Under the pieces are notes generated by a model. That model searched no databases, was not told the DNA's origin, and was given only the letters and a program-made list of their open reading frames with translations. Below are positions 63,243 to 64,000 of a stretch of 64,000 nt of DNA, one piece after another (position 1 is the stretch's first letter; every line of letters starts with the position of its first letter). This stretch comes from Saccharomycodes ludwigii (Eukaryota; Ascomycota; Saccharomycetes; Saccharomycodales; Saccharomycodaceae). The position numbers were made by a program, and so were the translations under genes. The DNA is taken from assembly GCF_020623625.1 (NCBI RefSeq), contig NC_060204.1, positions 970,501 to 1,034,500 of the forward strand. Direction: 5' to 3'.

Positions 63243-63958
63243 TTTTTATTTTTTTTTTTTTTTGGTGATTTCGAATTATATTTTGGTTTGCTTCTGTTGA
63301 ATTATTCAAATTATTGGAATTATTGGACTTGGTTCTTGAAGGAATAAAAATTTAAATTGGAATGAAACAAAAAAAGAAAAAGGAATATATATTTGTAGAA
63401 TCAGCAGAAATAATAAGAAGATAATAGCATTTATCTCGGTGTCAAATAAAGAAGAAAAAGAAAAATAAAAAAAAATAAAAAAAAAAAGACTCCGTATAAG
63501 CGATATTACCAAGATTATTACTGCCGTTTTGGATAGTCAGATAACACCACAGACAAATCTTGTTTTGTTTTTTTTGTTTTTGTAATCTTTTTTTTTGTCT
63601 TTTTCCGTGCAACACTTTGTAAAATAATATCATGTTGTACGGTATTTCAACTCGTGTAGAGTGATGTTTTGAATAATGAAAATCACGCAAGAAAGAAAAA
63701 CTTTTTTTTTTTTTTTATTTTCTTTTTTCTTTTTAGCAAAATATGATTGGTCAGCCATTTTACTTTTTTACCCGGGTTCAATTGTTTTTATTTTCTCCTC
63801 TTTATTTATTTTTTTTTTTTTTTTTTTTTTTTCTTTTTTTTTTTTACAAGTAATTTGCAAAACTTAGTATTATAAATTTGGCATGTATTGTAACCTTAAC
63901 TAGAATAACTAGTAATTTTAATATTTTTAAAACTTTCTTTAGATCTTTTCTCATATTA
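63243..63958. promoter_or_regulatory. COX8 promoter and right-edge spacer with Reb1-type site
   Basis: The 716 bases hold the COX8 promoter, T-rich tracts (63700-63760, 63800-63845) and TTACCCGG at 63768-63775. That Reb1-type site lies about 190 bases before an ATG at 63959, similar to its placement before ECM19 and ATP10. The frames at 63306-63867 are low-complexity. Confidence 0.5.
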
Positions 63959-64000
63959 ATGTCTAAGAAGGGCCTATCATTACAATCTCTTTTTCTTTTT
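63959..64000 (+). CDS. Possible start of a gene running off the window
   Basis: From ATG 63959 the frame is open to the window end for 14 codons (MSKKGLSLQSLFLF). The Reb1-type site 190 bases upstream supports a promoter. Too little is present to name a product. It does not begin like COX9, the next gene after IDP1 in the YDL track. Confidence 0.25.
   Translation, partial: MSKKGLSLQSLFLF

Overview
This window is nuclear DNA from a budding yeast (Saccharomycotina). It is clearly A+T-rich by eye, with intergenic poly(dA) and poly(dT) runs of 20 to 34 bases. It has compact, mostly intronless genes, eukaryotic tRNA genes and a box H/ACA snoRNA. I recognise 25 protein genes from sequence and gene order, plus one small unidentified ORF, a possible gene start at the right edge, three tRNA genes and one snoRNA.

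The best clue to the lineage is gene order. Nearly every gene maps to one of two Saccharomyces cerevisiae regions: chromosome XII YLR378-YLR395 (SEC61, CSR1, NAM2, SMC6, IKI3, SWC7, VAC14, REH1, RPS29A, snR34, STE23, ECM19, CCW14, ART10, ATP10, CST9, COX8) and chromosome IV YDL055-YDL066 (PSA1, MBP1, YDL057W, USO1, RAD59, TSR1, RPS29B, SYO1, UBC9, PEX19, IDP1). The two sets are interleaved here around a single RPS29. That is what a lineage which never went through the Saccharomyces whole-genome duplication should look like. The composition and homopolymer-rich spacers would suit Saccharomycodales (for example Saccharomycodes), but the genus is inference.

Layout. 1-8284: the 3' end of SEC61, mitochondrial leucyl-tRNA synthetase NAM2, CSR1, and a 698-aa protein joining a YDL057W-type alpha/beta hydrolase to a tyrosine/lipid phosphatase domain. 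8285-15463: tRNA-Thr(AGU), MBP1, PSA1, tRNA-Leu(UAA). 15735-30947: SWC7, IKI3/ELP1, RAD59, USO1 and SMC6, a block inverted as a unit relative to the expected order. 30948-36386: repeat-bearing spacer, intron-containing tRNA-Lys(UUU) and a FUR4-like permease. 36387-63242: VAC14, REH1, TSR1, RPS29, snR34, STE23, ECM19, SYO1, UBC9, PEX19, CCW14, ART10, ATP10, a small unknown protein, IDP1, CST9 and COX8. From VAC14 rightward all orientations agree with the S. cerevisiae genes once the two tracks are merged. The last 750 bases are mainly promoter-like DNA.

The genes are housekeeping and belong to many pathways, with no operon-like logic. The points most worth a second look are the hydrolase-phosphatase fusion, the inverted block with a tRNA gene beyond each end, snR34 recognised from its rRNA-guide complementarity, a probable 5'-UTR intron in RPS29, a URS1 site in front of the meiotic gene CST9, the absence of CTF3 between NAM2 and CSR1, and a cluster of TGTCCT motifs before the permease. 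No mobile element is convincingly present.
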